64,000 nucleotides of DNA from Candidatus Saccharimonadota bacterium (GCA_017406905.1 JAFQXN010000006.1:186001-250000), one strand, 5' to 3'. Numbered from the stretch's first letter, positions 42,865 through 53,290 are shown. Notes: a model not told the origin generated them from the letters alone. Translations and numbers: made by a program.

Positions 42865-43560
42865 ATCTTCTACAAGTACTGCTCTGGTAAACTGCCTGGA
42901 AAGATATGTCCCTTTACTTTGCGACCACTCTCCCGTACAAGAAATCAACGTCACCGACTCTTTCCCCGCCACCGGCGTCCTCGCCGCAGTTTTCATATAT
43001 TCATTTGAATCATCCAAAGACACCGATGTATTTTCTACTACCTCATAATTAAATATCTCGCCATCCCCCCGCTGCACCGTGATAATATCTCCTTTTGCCA
43101 AATCCGGCAAATTCTTAAACACCCCGTGCACATGCGGCCCGCCGTTGTGTCCATCTATAATCATCGTACCACCCTGGCCAGGCTTACCCGAACCATCATA
43201 CCACCCCACATCAAATATATTATTTGGCGTGTCTAATTCGCCACTTGAATTAACCCCCATCGGCAAAACCCTTGCCTTCACTACACCAAGCTTCTCCACC
43301 GAAAGATATCTTGGTCGGTCCGCCGCCACTACATATTCCTTCACTTCATCGTCAGTCGGCTTAACTTCAATCAATTCATCATTGTCATTATTTACCTCTG
43401 CTACCGCCCGCTCGCTACCTTCTTTTTCACTATAATAACTGCCCTCAAAAGTCGCCACCCTTATAAAGAACACCAAAAACAACACACCAAGTATGGCCCA
43501 CACAGACCACTTTACAATACTGCGCCACCCTTTAATCTTTAAGCTCATCCTTAAAATCAT
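42862..43560 (-). CDS. Sortase (third, divergent type)
   Basis: The protein of up to 232 residues has an N-terminal membrane helix (about 15-40), an acidic linker and a sortase barrel with His in IDGHNGGPHVHG, Cys in LISCTGEWS and Arg in SRQFTRAVLV. Its motifs differ from the other two sortases (SCTGE instead of TCAGE), so it probably has another substrate. It overlaps secY by 29 nt; ATG at 43560 or 43548 are both possible. Its stop codon lies in a palindromic element. Confidence 0.85.
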   Translation of the reverse strand: MILRMSLKIKGWRSIVKWSVWAILGVLFLVFFIRVATFEGSYYSEKEGSERAVAEVNNDNDELIEVKPTDDEVKEYVVAADRPRYLSVEKLGVVKARVLPMGVNSSGELDTPNNIFDVGWYDGSGKPGQGGTMIIDGHNGGPHVHGVFKNLPDLAKGDIITVQRGDGEIFNYEVVENTSVSLDDSNEYMKTAARTPVAGKESVTLISCTGEWSQSKGTYLSRQFTRAVLVED

Positions 43561-44965
43561 CGTAAGTTATCATTAACGCACGAGAATCGATCGACCTCAA
43601 ATTCTCCAACGCCACCGTCACCACAATCAAGAGCCCAGTGCCCGAAATGGAAAGCCCAATCGGTGCACCAGTCATAACAATAAATATATAATCCGTGATA
43701 AACGGCAACATCGCCACTAAGCCAAGCGCCAACGCGCCAAACAAATCCAAACGAGTCACCACTTTACCAAGATAATTCGCCGTCGCAATCCCCGGCCTTA
43801 CCCCCTCAATAAACCCGCCTTGTTTCTGTAAATTATCCGCAATCTCTTTTGTATTAAAAATAATCGAAGTGTAAAAATACGTAAACAAGAACACCAGGAT
43901 AAAGTAAAGTGCAGGATACACAAACCACTGTCCAGTAATACCATCTGGATAAATTGTCGAGAAATTACTCGCCGACGGCGCCGAGAACACAGTCACCAAT
44001 GATTCACCAAATTCATTTCCAGGATTCACCGTCATAATCACCTGCCCCACCAAAGCCGGCAACGATAGAAATGCCGTAGCGAAAATCACCGGAATCACGC
44101 CCGCTGCAATCATCTTAATTGGCAAAATCGACTTAATGCCACCATAAGACGAATTGCCATGTACACGCTTAGCATAATTTATCGTAATAATCCTCTGCGC
44201 CTCATTCAACTTCACCAAGAAGTAAATCACTATCAACATTGCCACTGTAAACCCAAGTACAATCCAAAATGTCGTAGGATCTACCGGAATCTCCAACCAC
44301 CCAAACAAGTTCAAGGCACCGTTGCTTGTATCAAACAACCTCGCGCCTAAAGCCGTCATTGTTGTCGGCAACTGCGAAATAATCGAAGCAAAAATCAATG
44401 TCGAAATACCATTACCAATGCCCTGCTCCGTAATCAACTCACCCATCCACATCAAAATCATCGAGCCTGCTGTCATAGCGGTCACCGAAAGCACCCAATC
44501 TCCTGCCGTCGGCACAAACTCTGTCGCCAAATTCGCCGCCACAGTTGATTGATATAATATATAGATATATGCTATGGACTGCACAATCGCCAAAGGCACG
44601 GTCAAAATCCTTGTCCATTGGTTAATCTTACGCCGCCCAGTCTCGCCATCATTAGATAGCTCCTCTAGCCGCGGAATCGCCTTAGTCAAAAGCTGCACTA
44701 CAATCGAACCAGTAATATATGGTGAAAGCCCCACCAATATAATACTAAACGACGCCAACCCACCACCGGAAATCAAATTCAAAAAGCTCGAAAAATCCGA
44801 CTTATCCATTAAATTCGACACCGCTTCTTTGAAAGTCGAAGCATCACCCATCGGCACAGGAATCTGTGCGAGTATCCGATAGGCCACAATGATACCAAGA
44901 ATAGTAAATACGCGCTTAAACATATCTTTATTCTTTAGGGATTTAAAAATCGTCTTGAAATGCAT
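43532..44965 (-). CDS. secY: Preprotein translocase subunit SecY
   Basis: The 477-residue protein has ten membrane segments. It contains SLGLGPYITGS-type LVGLSPYITGSIVVQLL near the start and YAKRVHGNSSYGG in the cytosolic loop. It is the channel that exports the surface proteins of this window. AGAGG lies before the ATG. Unusually, adk and map do not lie between secY and infA; a sortase does. Confidence 0.95.
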   Translation of the reverse strand: MHFKTIFKSLKNKDMFKRVFTILGIIVAYRILAQIPVPMGDASTFKEAVSNLMDKSDFSSFLNLISGGGLASFSIILVGLSPYITGSIVVQLLTKAIPRLEELSNDGETGRRKINQWTRILTVPLAIVQSIAYIYILYQSTVAANLATEFVPTAGDWVLSVTAMTAGSMILMWMGELITEQGIGNGISTLIFASIISQLPTTMTALGARLFDTSNGALNLFGWLEIPVDPTTFWIVLGFTVAMLIVIYFLVKLNEAQRIITINYAKRVHGNSSYGGIKSILPIKMIAAGVIPVIFATAFLSLPALVGQVIMTVNPGNEFGESLVTVFSAPSASNFSTIYPDGITGQWFVYPALYFILVFLFTYFYTSIIFNTKEIADNLQKQGGFIEGVRPGIATANYLGKVVTRLDLFGALALGLVAMLPFITDYIFIVMTGAPIGLSISGTGLLIVVTVALENLRSIDSRALMITYDDFKDELKD

Positions 44966-45009
44966 AATAACCTCTGTCTTCTATCCATCATATCACATCC
45001 CCCATAAAA

Positions 45010-45034
45010 AATAAAGGGCTTAGCGCCCTTTATT
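45010..45034 (-). terminator. Terminator of rpoBC
   Basis: AATAAAGGGC and GCCCTTTATT form a 10-bp stem 3 nt after the rpoC stop codon. On the minus strand it is followed by TTTT. Confidence 0.85.
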
Positions 45035-45037
45035 TTC

Positions 45038-48000
45038 CTATAGGTTTTCTAAATCTTCCTCGGTCGGTACTTTTGAATCCGGCTGTTCAAAATCCGACAA
45101 AGGCGCTACGCCAGTTCCTACTGGAATCTTGCGACCAATAATCACATTTTCCTTCAAACCTTTCAGCCTATCGACGCGACCATTAATTGCCGCATTGATA
45201 AGTACCCGCGTAGTATCCTGGAAGGATGCTGCAGACAAGAACGAATCCGAGAAAATCGACACCTTAGTAATACCAAGAAGCAAATTCGTATAAGTCGCTG
45301 GCTTTTTGCCCTCAGCTTCAAGCTCGCGATTCTCCATCACGACTGCCGCCTTAGAAGTAATATCACCAGAAACAAACTCAGAATCGCCTGGATCATTAAT
45401 TTGCACCCTAGAGAACATCTGTCGCACCAAAATCTCAAGATGTTTCGGCGAAATCTCGTGTCCTTGTGCTGCGTACACATTCAGAACGTCATTCATAATA
45501 TAACGCTCAGTCGCTTCTACACCCTTATACTTCAAGAGATCTTGCAAGTTAAGCGAACCTGTGGTCAATCTATCACCGGCTTTCACGGAATCGTTAGATT
45601 TTACTACCATCTCCGCATCACCAGGAATCTCAATCCTCACCGATGCGCCTGCCGAAGCTACCAAGATAACCGCGCCTTTCACTAGCTCTACTATACCATC
45701 ACGAGGAGCCTTAATAGCAGCATTATCGCCACTCTTCTTCACCAAAGTTGCTCCAGCTTTTACGCTTTCACCATCTTTTACTACAGGCTTACGGCTCCCA
45801 ATCTCAAACCGCTCCACCGAACCAGCCTGCGGAGTAATCTGTGCTACATAATGATTACCGTCTTCCCAAACTTCTACCACACCATCAATCGGTGTAATAT
45901 AAGCCTGGCCTTTCGGGTTACGTGCCTCTAACAACTCTTCCACACGAGGAAGACCACGCGCGATTGCACCAGAACCCGCCACACCAGAGCCGTGCTTCGT
46001 ATCAAGCGTCAGCTGCGTACCAGGCTCACCGAGAGACTGTGCCGCAATCACACCCACCGGCTCGTATGCCGCCACCAACTCACGAGTAGACATGTCCACA
46101 CCGTAAGCTTTACGCGGAATGCCATCTACCGCCGTAGTGGACAAGATAGATTGAATCTTTACCGCCTCAACTTTCTCATCGGCTTCAATCTGCTCAGCTG
46201 TTTCTTTGGTAATCAGTTCGTCTGCCTCAAGATAACCAGGCACCGGCTCAGCCGTATAACGCCCGTTCAATCTCGCAGCAAAACCAATACCAGACAATTC
46301 TGTTTCATTACGGTAAACCGTAAAGCCAGGATCTTCTGCTTCTTCGTCAGTAGTAAATACATCTTGCGATACATCTACCAAACGTCTTGTCAAATAACCA
46401 GAGTCTGCCGTACGAAGCGCCGTAGACACCTGCCCTTGACGTGCACCCCGTGTCGCAATAAACGATTCAAGCGTATTCAAGCCTTTCTTGTAGCTAGATT
46501 TGACCGGAAGCTCGATTTCATTATTGTTAATATCCACCATGATACCAATTTCCGCCGAAGCCAATTTGATATTAGAGATATTACCACGCGCACCGGAGTT
46601 CACCATCACCGCAATATCAGTATCCATTTCCGCCAACTTGCTCTGCAAGAATTCAGAAATCTTCTTATCAATATCGCGCCAGTTTGCAATCGTCAACTTA
46701 TATCGCTCTTCCTCAGTCACCAACCCGTCATTGAATTGCTGCTGAATCAAAGCTGTCTTTGCATCACCTTCCGCGATGAAGTCATCAATTTCATCATAAG
46801 TCGGGTAATCATCTTTCGCCGTAGAAATCGAAGCAATCGTTTCATACTCAAAAGCCAAATCTTTCAAATCATCAGCGGTTTTCACCATTACCTCCGAACC
46901 ATAAAGGTCGAAAATATCCGCCATTACTTTAGAAAGATGTTTCTTAGTTTGCACCGAATTATCATACGGATAATCTTTCGGCAAAATCTCGTTGAAAATC
47001 ACACGCCCCAAAGTAGTATTGCGAATTTCCTTCTTGGCAAATACCCGAATCGGCGTCTGCAAAGCAATGATGCCCTGCTCGTATGCCATTTCCGCCTCAT
47101 AAACCGACGAAAATGCCTTCGGATCACCTTGATCAGTACCAGGCTTATCATACGTCAAGTAATACGCCCCCAGTACCACGTCCTGATAAATCGCAAGTAC
47201 TGGCGAACCATCAGCTGGCTTCAACAAATTCTTCGAAGCCGACATCAATTCTCTCGCCTCAGCTTGCGCCGCATCAGATAAAGGCAAATGCACCGCCATT
47301 TGGTCACCATCATAGTCCGCATTAAACCCAGAAGCCACCAATGGATGTAATTTAATTGCCTTACCATCAATCAATCTCGGCTGGAATGCCTGCACCGACA
47401 AACGGTGTAGCGACGGAGCACGGTTCAAAAGCACATATTTACCTTTGATTACTTCGTCCAAAGCATCCCACACTACAGTCTCTTTCGCCTCAATCAATCT
47501 TGAAGCTGCACGAATATTATTGGCATATTCATTGCCAATCAACCAAGAAATCACAAATGGCTTAAACAACTCTAACGCCATCTGCTTTGGCAAACCGCAT
47601 TCATGTAATTTCAATTCCGGACCTACCACAATCACCGAACGCCCAGAATAATCTACACGCTTACCCAAAAGATTCTGGCGGAATCTACCTTGTTTACCCT
47701 TTAACAAATCCGAAAGTGATTTCAATTTCCTTCTACCATTTGTCGAACTTGCTCCTCTCGAACCATGCGACGCCGAATTGTCAATCAAGGCATCCACCGC
47801 CTCTTGCAACATTCGCATTTCGTTGCGACAAATCACCTCTGGCGCGTTCAAGTCAATCAACTTCTTCAAACGATTATTACGATTAATCACTCTACGATAC
47901 AAATCGTTCAAATCGGAAGTCGCGAACCGCCCACCAGGCAACGCAATCATCGGCCTCAGGTCTGGCGGGATTACCGGAATCACCGTCAATACCAAATCCG

Positions 48001-48871
48001 TCGGTTGAATACCTGCAGATTGCATACCCTCAAGCGTCTTCAAACGTTTTTGAATCTTTTTCTCTCTCTGACCTTTTGCCCCTTCTTCCTCTTTATGCAA
48101 ATCTTCAATCAACTTATCAAGGTCAATCTCTTCAAGCATTTTCTTAATCGCAGTAGCACCCATTTCTACCGTAATCAAATCTTCATACTCTTCCGGCAAA
48201 TTGCGATAATCCGTCTCAGAAATCACACCACCTTTTTTAAACGATTCCAGCATCGCCTTACGCGCAAGATAATCACTCTCTAAATCTTGCAACTCTTTTG
48301 TCTGGGCCTCAGCTAGCGCCTTAACATCTGCACCGTCTTCTTTCGACTCCTTCTCATAGCGAATCCGAATCGCATCGCGCGCAGCATGAGTTTGGCCTTC
48401 AAGCGACTCCAACATCGCCTTTATTTCATCTGTCTTAGCATCCGTAATCAAATACGTCGCAAAGTACACCACTCGCTCAATATTCTTCACGGTCACGTCT
48501 AAGAGCAAACTCAAAGCCGATGGGATGCCACGCATAAACCAAATATGCGCTACCGGTGCTGCCAAGGCAATATGCCCCATACGTTCACGTCTAGTGATTG
48601 ACTTCGTTACTATATTACCTTCTTTATCTACCGGCACTTCACGAATCCGCGCGTTCTTCAGTTTCGCATCATGCGGATTTATGTCCTTCGTTGGTCCAAA
48701 AATCTTTTCACAAAACAACCCATCTCTTTCAGGTTTTTGTGTACGATAGTTGATGGTCTCTGGCTTAGTCACCTCACCATAGCTCCAGTTCAAAATATCG
48801 TCTCGGCTCGCCACCGTTAGTCTAATCGAATCAAAATCCGAAGCGCTGATAAAATTATCCATCCACGCCAT
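45038..48871 (-). CDS. rpoC: DNA-directed RNA polymerase beta' subunit
   Basis: The 1277-residue protein has FNADYDGDQMAVHLPLS (catalytic Mg site), GKQGRFRQNLLGKRVDYSGRS and the LTLDTKHGSG region. The ATG at 48871 lies 1 nt after the rpoB stop codon with GAGGAG upstream. A reading that starts 15 codons earlier would overlap rpoB. The N-terminal zinc-finger cysteines typical of beta' are not seen (residues about 55-75 read GLFCEKIFGPTKDINPHDAK). Confidence 0.96.
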   Translation of the reverse strand: MAWMDNFISASDFDSIRLTVASRDDILNWSYGEVTKPETINYRTQKPERDGLFCEKIFGPTKDINPHDAKLKNARIREVPVDKEGNIVTKSITRRERMGHIALAAPVAHIWFMRGIPSALSLLLDVTVKNIERVVYFATYLITDAKTDEIKAMLESLEGQTHAARDAIRIRYEKESKEDGADVKALAEAQTKELQDLESDYLARKAMLESFKKGGVISETDYRNLPEEYEDLITVEMGATAIKKMLEEIDLDKLIEDLHKEEEGAKGQREKKIQKRLKTLEGMQSAGIQPTDLVLTVIPVIPPDLRPMIALPGGRFATSDLNDLYRRVINRNNRLKKLIDLNAPEVICRNEMRMLQEAVDALIDNSASHGSRGASSTNGRRKLKSLSDLLKGKQGRFRQNLLGKRVDYSGRSVIVVGPELKLHECGLPKQMALELFKPFVISWLIGNEYANNIRAASRLIEAKETVVWDALDEVIKGKYVLLNRAPSLHRLSVQAFQPRLIDGKAIKLHPLVASGFNADYDGDQMAVHLPLSDAAQAEARELMSASKNLLKPADGSPVLAIYQDVVLGAYYLTYDKPGTDQGDPKAFSSVYEAEMAYEQGIIALQTPIRVFAKKEIRNTTLGRVIFNEILPKDYPYDNSVQTKKHLSKVMADIFDLYGSEVMVKTADDLKDLAFEYETIASISTAKDDYPTYDEIDDFIAEGDAKTALIQQQFNDGLVTEEERYKLTIANWRDIDKKISEFLQSKLAEMDTDIAVMVNSGARGNISNIKLASAEIGIMVDINNNEIELPVKSSYKKGLNTLESFIATRGARQGQVSTALRTADSGYLTRRLVDVSQDVFTTDEEAEDPGFTVYRNETELSGIGFAARLNGRYTAEPVPGYLEADELITKETAEQIEADEKVEAVKIQSILSTTAVDGIPRKAYGVDMSTRELVAAYEPVGVIAAQSLGEPGTQLTLDTKHGSGVAGSGAIARGLPRVEELLEARNPKGQAYITPIDGVVEVWEDGNHYVAQITPQAGSVERFEIGSRKPVVKDGESVKAGATLVKKSGDNAAIKAPRDGIVELVKGAVILVASAGASVRIEIPGDAEMVVKSNDSVKAGDRLTTGSLNLQDLLKYKGVEATERYIMNDVLNVYAAQGHEISPKHLEILVRQMFSRVQINDPGDSEFVSGDITSKAAVVMENRELEAEGKKPATYTNLLLGITKVSIFSDSFLSAASFQDTTRVLINAAINGRVDRLKGLKENVIIGRKIPVGTGVAPLSDFEQPDSKVPTEEDLENL

Positions 48872-48872
48872 A

Positions 48873-51800
48873 TTAGAACTCCTCTCCGAGGTCAACTGTA
48901 CCATCGCCTTCATCAACCTCTGTTATTTCTACACCCTCTTCCGCCATCATCGCCTCCATCTCTGATTCATCAAGGTCGACAATCTGCGGATTGGTTTCTT
49001 TTTTATGCTGATCATAAATAGATTGGTCATCCTTTGATTTTTCAATCTCTTTCGAAGTCCTCTCTATCACGTCTCCAGCGTCCGCCGCTTCACCGTGATC
49101 AAGCAAATCTACCTTTAAGCCCAAACCCTGTAGCTCTTTCACCAAAACGTTAAACCCTTCTGGCAACTTCGGGCCTTCAATCGGCTCATGTTTGATGATA
49201 GCTTCGTACGCTTTAGCACGCCCATACACATCATCTGACTTTATCGTCAACATTTCCTGCAAAGTAGTAGCTGCACCATACGCTTCCAGCGCCCAGACTT
49301 CCATTTCCCCAAATCTCTGACCACCATTCTGCGCCTTACCACCAAGTGGCTGCTGTGTCACCATCGTATATGGCCCTGTCGAACGTGCATGAATCTTATC
49401 TTCCACCATATGGTGAAGTTTCAATATGTGCATCACGCCCACAGAAGTCCGCTCATTAAATGGCTCACCAGTCAAGCCATCATAAAGTTGCACTCTTCCG
49501 TCTTCAGCAAAACCAGCCTTTTTCAATTCTTCTGAAATCTTTTCATCTGGTACACCATTAAATGATGGGGTTGCCACCTTATAGCCAAGCGCCCGCGCTG
49601 CCATACCAAGATGCGTTTCAAATAGCTGCCCCAAATTCATACGAGAAGGCACGCCCATTGGTGAAAGTACTACATCAATTGGCGTACCGTCTGCCATAAA
49701 TGGCATATCTTCAGCCGGCAACACACGAGAAACCACGCCCTTATTGCCGTGTCGCCCCGCTAATTTATCACCTACTCCAATCTTACGCATCTCAGCCACA
49801 AAAATCTTAATCTGCATAATCACACCAGCCTTAAGATCATGCCCTTGCTCGCGCGTGTAAATCCGTACATCCACTACCTTACCGGTCGTAGAACCATTCA
49901 TACGCACTGAAGTATCACGCACATCTTTTGCTTTTTCGCCAAAGATAGCTCTCAACAACCTTTCCTCAGAGGATAGCTCTTGTTCACCCTTCGGCGTAAT
50001 CTTACCCACCAATATATCACCATTTTTCACCTCAGAACCAACTGTCACAATACCATCTTCGCCAAGATGCCTGAGCGAATGTTCTGAAACATTCGGAATG
50101 TCTCGTGTCACCTGCTCTGGCCCTAACTTCGTCTCACGCACTTCCACATCAAAATCCTTAATATTGATTGATGTCAAAGTATCGTCTTCAATCAAGCGAT
50201 TAGAAATTACAATCGCATCATCCATGTTGTACCCACGCCACGGCATAAATGCCACCAAAAGGTCGCGGCCCAAAGCCAATTCTCCATCATTAATTGAAGC
50301 GCCCTCAATCAACGTATCGCCTTTCTTCACTTTTTGGCCTCTTGCCACCACACAGCGCTGATTGTAACAACGATCATCGTTCGTCTTCTCAAAATGTTGC
50401 AATTTATACTCTCTGTCACCGTCCTTATAAGTCACAATCACACTATCACCATCTGCCTTCTTCACCACGCCACTACCAGATGCCATTATTAACTGTGAAG
50501 TGTTCTTAGCGACTTCACGCTCAATACCAGTACCCACAATCGGGTTATCTTGCCTAAGTAGCGGCACCGCCTGCTTCTGCATCGCGCAAGCCATCAATGA
50601 ACGGTCAACACGGTTCTTCTCCACAAACGGAATCAAACCTGCTGACACGCCCAAAATCTCTTTGTGCGCCGCGTCAATGTGCGTCACACGCTCAGCTTCC
50701 ACCTGGGAAGGCGTACCATGCACCCGAGCCGATACCCAATCTTCCACGAACTTACCGTCTTTGTCTAGTTTCACCGACGCATCCGCGATAATCATATCGT
50801 TCTCAGTGTCAGCGTCCATATAGACCACCTCATCTGTCACCTTACCATTTTTCACTACACGATAAGGCGCCTCAATGAACCCATATTCGTTAATCCTAGC
50901 ATAAGTCGCAAAGTTCAACACCAAACCTACGTTTCCACCTTCTGGCGTCTCTACCGTACAAATACGGCCATAATGCGTCGGGTGCGCGTCCCGCACATCA
51001 AAACCAGCCCGCTCTCTAGTTAAACCACCAGGACCCATTGAGCTCAAGCGCCTCTTATGCGCCAATTCTGAAAACGGATTTACTTCGTCCATCAACTGCG
51101 AAAGCTGTGATGTGGCAAAAAATTCTTTCACCGCCGCCACTACCGGGCGAGAATTCAAAAGCTGCGAAGGAGTTACCTCATCGAGGTTCGCCATTGACAT
51201 CCGGTCAAGGATATTACGCTGCAAACGCAACATACCCAAACGGAATTGCCTCTGTACCAATTCGCCCACCAATTTCACACGACGATTCGACAACGAATCA
51301 ATATCGTCTACCGGATCTTGCGTGTTATTTAGTCTAATAATTTCAGCGATAATCGCCACCACATCGTCCATCTGAAGCGTACGATGAGCCGGATCGTTCG
51401 GCGTGTCAAATCCCAGCCTGCGATTCATCTTAAAGCGCCCCACATTGGAGTAATCATAACGCTTCGGATCAAAGAAAGTCCGCTCAATCATCGACCTTGC
51501 ATTTTCCACCGTCGCAAGATCACCAGGTCGTAACCTTCTATAAACTTCTAACAAAGCTTCACCCTGACTTGACGTCGTATCTTTCTCCAAAGTCGCCGCG
51601 ATGTAATTCTTCTCACCGGTGTCAATGTCTTTGAACCTATCAATTATCTCCGGCTTAGTAAGGCCCAAAGCCCGCAAAAACGTCGTCACCGGAATCTTCC
51701 TGCGCCTATCAATTTTTACATAAATTGCGCCATTTGCTGCCGTCTCAAATTCCAACCAAGCTCCGCGCCCAGGAATCACCTTTGCGCCATAATAACGCTT

Positions 51801-52250
51801 CAACCCTATCGTCTCTGCATTAAAAAACACGCCAGCCGAGCGAATCAACTGCGACACGATGACTCTTTCCGTACCATTGATGATGAAGGTCGCCCTATCG
51901 GTCATCCACGGATAGTCACCAAAGTAAATATCCTGTTCCTTTTTCTCACCCGTTGATTTATTCTCAAGCTCCACCAACACGTGCAGCGGCGCCTCGTAAG
52001 TCGCAAGATTATACTTCGCTTGCTCCTCACTCTCCTTTGGATTTTTAAAATAATAATCTTTGAACCTTAGCGAAAGCTTCTGCCCAGTGTAGTCGTCGAT
52101 TGGATTCAACTCAGCAAAAACTTCCCTAAGTCCATTTTTGACAAAATCTTCCCACGAATCTTTCTGATGAGCAGTAAGATCCGGAATCGGAAGAGCTTGG
52201 TCACCTTCGGTGAAAAATACCCTTTCACCTGACTTCGGTTTTGTAGCCAT
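48873..52250 (-). CDS. rpoB: DNA-directed RNA polymerase beta subunit
   Basis: The 1125-residue protein has the rifampicin-region segment TSQLSQLMDEVNPFSELAHK followed by KRRLSSMGPGGLTRERAGF, and late motifs GDKLAGRHGNKGVVS and QPLGGKAQNGGQRFGEME. In the rifampicin cluster, Asn replaces the Asp of the usual MDQxN (MDEVN here), a point relevant to rifampicin response. The start is ATG at 52250 with AGAGGT upstream, and the leader is about 170 nt. Confidence 0.96.
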   Translation of the reverse strand: MATKPKSGERVFFTEGDQALPIPDLTAHQKDSWEDFVKNGLREVFAELNPIDDYTGQKLSLRFKDYYFKNPKESEEQAKYNLATYEAPLHVLVELENKSTGEKKEQDIYFGDYPWMTDRATFIINGTERVIVSQLIRSAGVFFNAETIGLKRYYGAKVIPGRGAWLEFETAANGAIYVKIDRRRKIPVTTFLRALGLTKPEIIDRFKDIDTGEKNYIAATLEKDTTSSQGEALLEVYRRLRPGDLATVENARSMIERTFFDPKRYDYSNVGRFKMNRRLGFDTPNDPAHRTLQMDDVVAIIAEIIRLNNTQDPVDDIDSLSNRRVKLVGELVQRQFRLGMLRLQRNILDRMSMANLDEVTPSQLLNSRPVVAAVKEFFATSQLSQLMDEVNPFSELAHKRRLSSMGPGGLTRERAGFDVRDAHPTHYGRICTVETPEGGNVGLVLNFATYARINEYGFIEAPYRVVKNGKVTDEVVYMDADTENDMIIADASVKLDKDGKFVEDWVSARVHGTPSQVEAERVTHIDAAHKEILGVSAGLIPFVEKNRVDRSLMACAMQKQAVPLLRQDNPIVGTGIEREVAKNTSQLIMASGSGVVKKADGDSVIVTYKDGDREYKLQHFEKTNDDRCYNQRCVVARGQKVKKGDTLIEGASINDGELALGRDLLVAFMPWRGYNMDDAIVISNRLIEDDTLTSINIKDFDVEVRETKLGPEQVTRDIPNVSEHSLRHLGEDGIVTVGSEVKNGDILVGKITPKGEQELSSEERLLRAIFGEKAKDVRDTSVRMNGSTTGKVVDVRIYTREQGHDLKAGVIMQIKIFVAEMRKIGVGDKLAGRHGNKGVVSRVLPAEDMPFMADGTPIDVVLSPMGVPSRMNLGQLFETHLGMAARALGYKVATPSFNGVPDEKISEELKKAGFAEDGRVQLYDGLTGEPFNERTSVGVMHILKLHHMVEDKIHARSTGPYTMVTQQPLGGKAQNGGQRFGEMEVWALEAYGAATTLQEMLTIKSDDVYGRAKAYEAIIKHEPIEGPKLPEGFNVLVKELQGLGLKVDLLDHGEAADAGDVIERTSKEIEKSKDDQSIYDQHKKETNPQIVDLDESEMEAMMAEEGVEITEVDEGDGTVDLGEEF

Positions 52251-52425
52251 TCTACCTCTTTTTATTAGTGTTATTAGTATCTTTTTTGATAATTCCCTAA
52301 AGCAGGGTAACTCCATCCCTACTTCAAAGAATCATCTCAGCGCCGAAGACTACTGCCCGCCTTCCCTCATCTAGCTGCCAACTATCAGAGGTATAAGAAA
52401 AACAAGGCACACTACTTCTCATCTC

Positions 52426-52454
52426 ATTATAGCACACTTTATCAAATTTTTCAA
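52426..52454 (-). promoter_or_regulatory. rpoBC promoter
   Basis: TTGAAA (52449-52454), a 17-nt spacer ending TGTGC, and TATAAT (52426-52431) on the minus strand. The leader to the rpoB ATG is about 170 nt, and I see no gene in it. Confidence 0.8.
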
Positions 52455-52523
52455 GAGTTTTCTTTGTTTTCCACACCCCGCCTTATTATTCCGCCCCAGT
52501 TAATCTCTTAAATATTTTTCACC

Positions 52524-52617
52524 AAAAAATGCCTCAACGGAAGGCATTTTCTAGACATAGATAAGCTCTCAACACTCTCTTATATTGTTACAAGCCGACT
52601 CGCAGTTAGTTAGCTTA
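52524..52617 (-). ncRNA. Candidate structured small RNA upstream of rpoB
   Basis: A TTGACA-16-TATAAT promoter (52624-52651) directs transcription into a 94-nt stretch with no gene. The ends of its body pair (TAAGCT at 52612-52617 with AGCTTA at 52562-52567). A terminator hairpin AAAATGCCT-N7-AGGCATTTT with a short T run follows (52524-52550). Inner complementary pieces (AAGC..GCTT, ACT-GCG-AGT) allow further folding. I do not recognise it as 6S, 4.5S, tmRNA or RNase P RNA. Confidence 0.55.
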
Positions 52618-52623
52618 CATACC

Positions 52624-52651
52624 ATTATAACCATAAAAATATTATTGTCAA
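52624..52651 (-). promoter_or_regulatory. Promoter of the candidate small RNA
   Basis: TTGACA (52646-52651), a 16-nt spacer and TATAAT (52624-52629) on the minus strand. No reading frame of useful length follows before the terminator. Confidence 0.7.
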
Positions 52652-52705
52652 TACCATTTTTCAAAAAAGCTAAAACGAAAACTGCAAAACTCCTCACGAT
52701 AGAAA

Positions 52706-52726
52706 CGAGCCACCTTACGTGGCTCG
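52706..52726 (-). terminator. Terminator of khpA
   Basis: CGAGCCAC-N5-GTGGCTCG followed on the minus strand by TTTCT, 50 nt after the khpA stop codon. Confidence 0.75.
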
Positions 52727-52776
52727 CTTCCACCATACTGACCTCGCGGAGACAACACGAACTCCAATAACCCGCG

Positions 52777-53214
52777 TCAGATATCTAAATCATCTAAATC
52801 TGCCAACTCGGCGCGAGTTTTCTCCGCCAACTCGGAAGATTCATCGTCGTCTAGCACGTCGTCCAAATCGTCTTCACTACCTTCATCCTTTGCGTCCTCG
52901 GCAACGTGATGCCCACGATCATCACCATTGCTCCCTTCTTCTTCGCGACCAACTTCCACGTCGCCTTCACCCGTGCTAACTATTTTCAAATTGTACCTTG
53001 CATCTTGCTTGGTACCGAGTGCCCTTAGTAGCACTCTAATCGCCTGTGCCGTCACGCCACGCTTGCCGATAATCCGCCCCACATCTTCTGGGTCTACGGT
53101 CAAGGTTAACAGTACGCCTTTTTCGTCAATTTTACGCTCAACAACTACCTTATCAGGATTATTTACGAGGGTTTTTACGATATATTCTACGAATTGCTGG
53201 TCGATAGTAGCCAT
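52777..53214 (-). CDS. khpA: KH-domain RNA-binding protein with acidic tail
   Basis: The 145-residue protein has a single KH domain (VDPEDVGRIIGKRGVTAQAI, with the GKRG loop, about residues 42-58) as in KhpA. A long Asp/Glu-rich tail (GSEDDLDDVLDDDESSELAE) fills the last 55 residues and is an unusual addition. GGAG precedes the ATG at 53214. It follows rpsP, the common neighbour of khpA. Confidence 0.88.
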   Translation of the reverse strand: MATIDQQFVEYIVKTLVNNPDKVVVERKIDEKGVLLTLTVDPEDVGRIIGKRGVTAQAIRVLLRALGTKQDARYNLKIVSTGEGDVEVGREEEGSNGDDRGHHVAEDAKDEGSEDDLDDVLDDDESSELAEKTRAELADLDDLDI

Positions 53215-53290
53215 GTATTTCTCCATTTAGTTGTTAATACTACCATTATAGCACACAAATCAAAAGCCGGACAACATTTTTTAACAAAAA

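Noticed and set aside
45992-47281. Long plus-strand reading frame (429 codons) opposite rpoC
   Set aside because: It lies wholly within the antisense of a well-conserved rpoC gene, is rich in Arg/Ile/His as expected of a shadow frame, and has no ribosome site.
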